Positions 63,874 to 64,000 of a DNA stretch of 64,000 bases are shown here, piece after piece (the first letter of the stretch is position 1; each line of letters opens with the position of its first letter). The position numbers and the translations under genes were made by a program. This DNA comes from Bacteroidales bacterium. GTDB lineage: Bacteria; Bacteroidota; Bacteroidia; Bacteroidales; UBA932. Location: the NCBI GenBank assembly GCA_015060225.1, contig SUYX01000002.1, positions 42,297 to 106,296 of the forward strand, given 5' to 3'. Under the pieces are notes generated by a model that had not been told where the DNA came from, ran no database searches, and was given only the letters and a program-made list of their open reading frames with translations.

Positions 63874-63934
63874 CAGCGCCCCAATAGACGATAACACCAA
63901 TGATGATAATCCAGATGATACGTGACTTCTTCAT
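63845..63934 (-). pseudogene. Possible LemA N-terminal fragment
   Basis: Minus-strand ATG at 63934 opens a 29-codon frame: MKKSRIIWIIIIGVIVYWGA then NPFSTDFQ and a stop. The first 20 residues look like the N-terminal membrane anchor of LemA-family proteins (MKK, hydrophobic stretch, WG), after which homology stops and the frame ends inside the 3' end of the MORN/Sel1 gene. It may be a remnant cut by insertion of that gene, or a genuine tiny membrane peptide. Low certainty. Confidence 0.35.
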
Positions 63935-64000
63935 ATGGCATTTATCTCTTTAAGAATATAAGATCGTAGGAATAGCAATATCGTCCGAACCAGAAACTTT

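Noticed and set aside
63651..63941. Minus-strand 96-codon frame at the right edge
   Set aside because: Mostly antisense to the MORN/Sel1 gene; the neighbouring 29-codon frame starting at 63934 has a more protein-like N-terminus.

Overview
The window is a chromosome segment of an anaerobic member of the Bacteroidales, AT-rich (about 40% GC by eye). Support for this: upstream regions carry the Bacteroidetes promoter element TAnnTTTG rather than a sigma70 box, Shine-Dalgarno sequences are weak or absent, and many genes belong to Bacteroidetes-typical families (DUF4301, DUF4492, DUF2520, a FISUMP-type lipoprotein, Ig-like lipoprotein, PPi-type phosphofructokinase, TonB receptor with an N-terminal carboxypeptidase-like domain). 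I cannot name a genus. There are no rRNA, tRNA, CRISPR or insertion-sequence features, and no gene-free stretch longer than 300 bases.

Layout. 1-5.2 kb: the 5' part of valS, then divergently an etfB-etfA-acyl-CoA dehydrogenase operon whose EtfB carries the motif of electron-bifurcating ETFs. 5.2-14.1 kb: an unknown membrane protein with SH3-like and zinc-ribbon regions, DUF2520 protein, a DASS transporter, kdsC, maf, recQ and ATP-type pckA. 14.2-19.9 kb: a VanX-like D,D-dipeptidase lipoprotein, thiol peroxidase, patatin-like lipase, and two tandem nagA-like genes of which the second has lost most active-site residues, followed by an overlapping lipoprotein gene. 19.8-24.7 kb: folate cyclo-ligase and MarC on the minus strand, a tight operon of WYL regulator, CAT-like acetyltransferase and WYL regulator, and a HAD phosphatase. 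24.8-32.6 kb: EamA transporter, MATE / cytidylate kinase-like / MATE cluster, Hsp20, cytoplasmic alpha-amylase-family enzyme and PPi-type phosphofructokinase.

32.7-45 kb is an almost gap-free run of nine plus-strand genes: ligA, fprA flavodiiron protein, hotdog thioesterase, BrkB-type membrane protein, hydG, bifunctional relA/spoT, Ig-like lipoprotein, outer-membrane barrel protein and ispG. 45-58 kb: nitrilase-family amidase plus dicarboxylate/amino-acid symporter, DUF4492 protein, a NapH/NapG-like iron-sulfur membrane protein, the minus-strand run lysA-tetR-ffh-folD, a FISUMP surface lipoprotein, and the minus-strand run acyl-ACP thioesterase-pdxB-DUF4301. 58-64 kb: a small His-rich exported protein with a TonB-dependent receptor, a pentapeptide-repeat membrane protein, and a MORN/Sel1-repeat protein whose codon use differs from its neighbours, ending over a short LemA-like N-terminal fragment.

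Metabolically the segment fits a strict anaerobe that ferments sugars (PPi-PFK, alpha-glucan hydrolase, PEP carboxykinase, Etf/acyl-CoA dehydrogenase, FeFe-hydrogenase maturation) and detoxifies oxygen (flavodiiron protein, thiol peroxidase). The most unexpected signal is not a gene: the 9-mer TCCCGACRA (core TCCCGAC) recurs about 27 times across the window on both strands and in several reading frames, far above the number expected from base composition.
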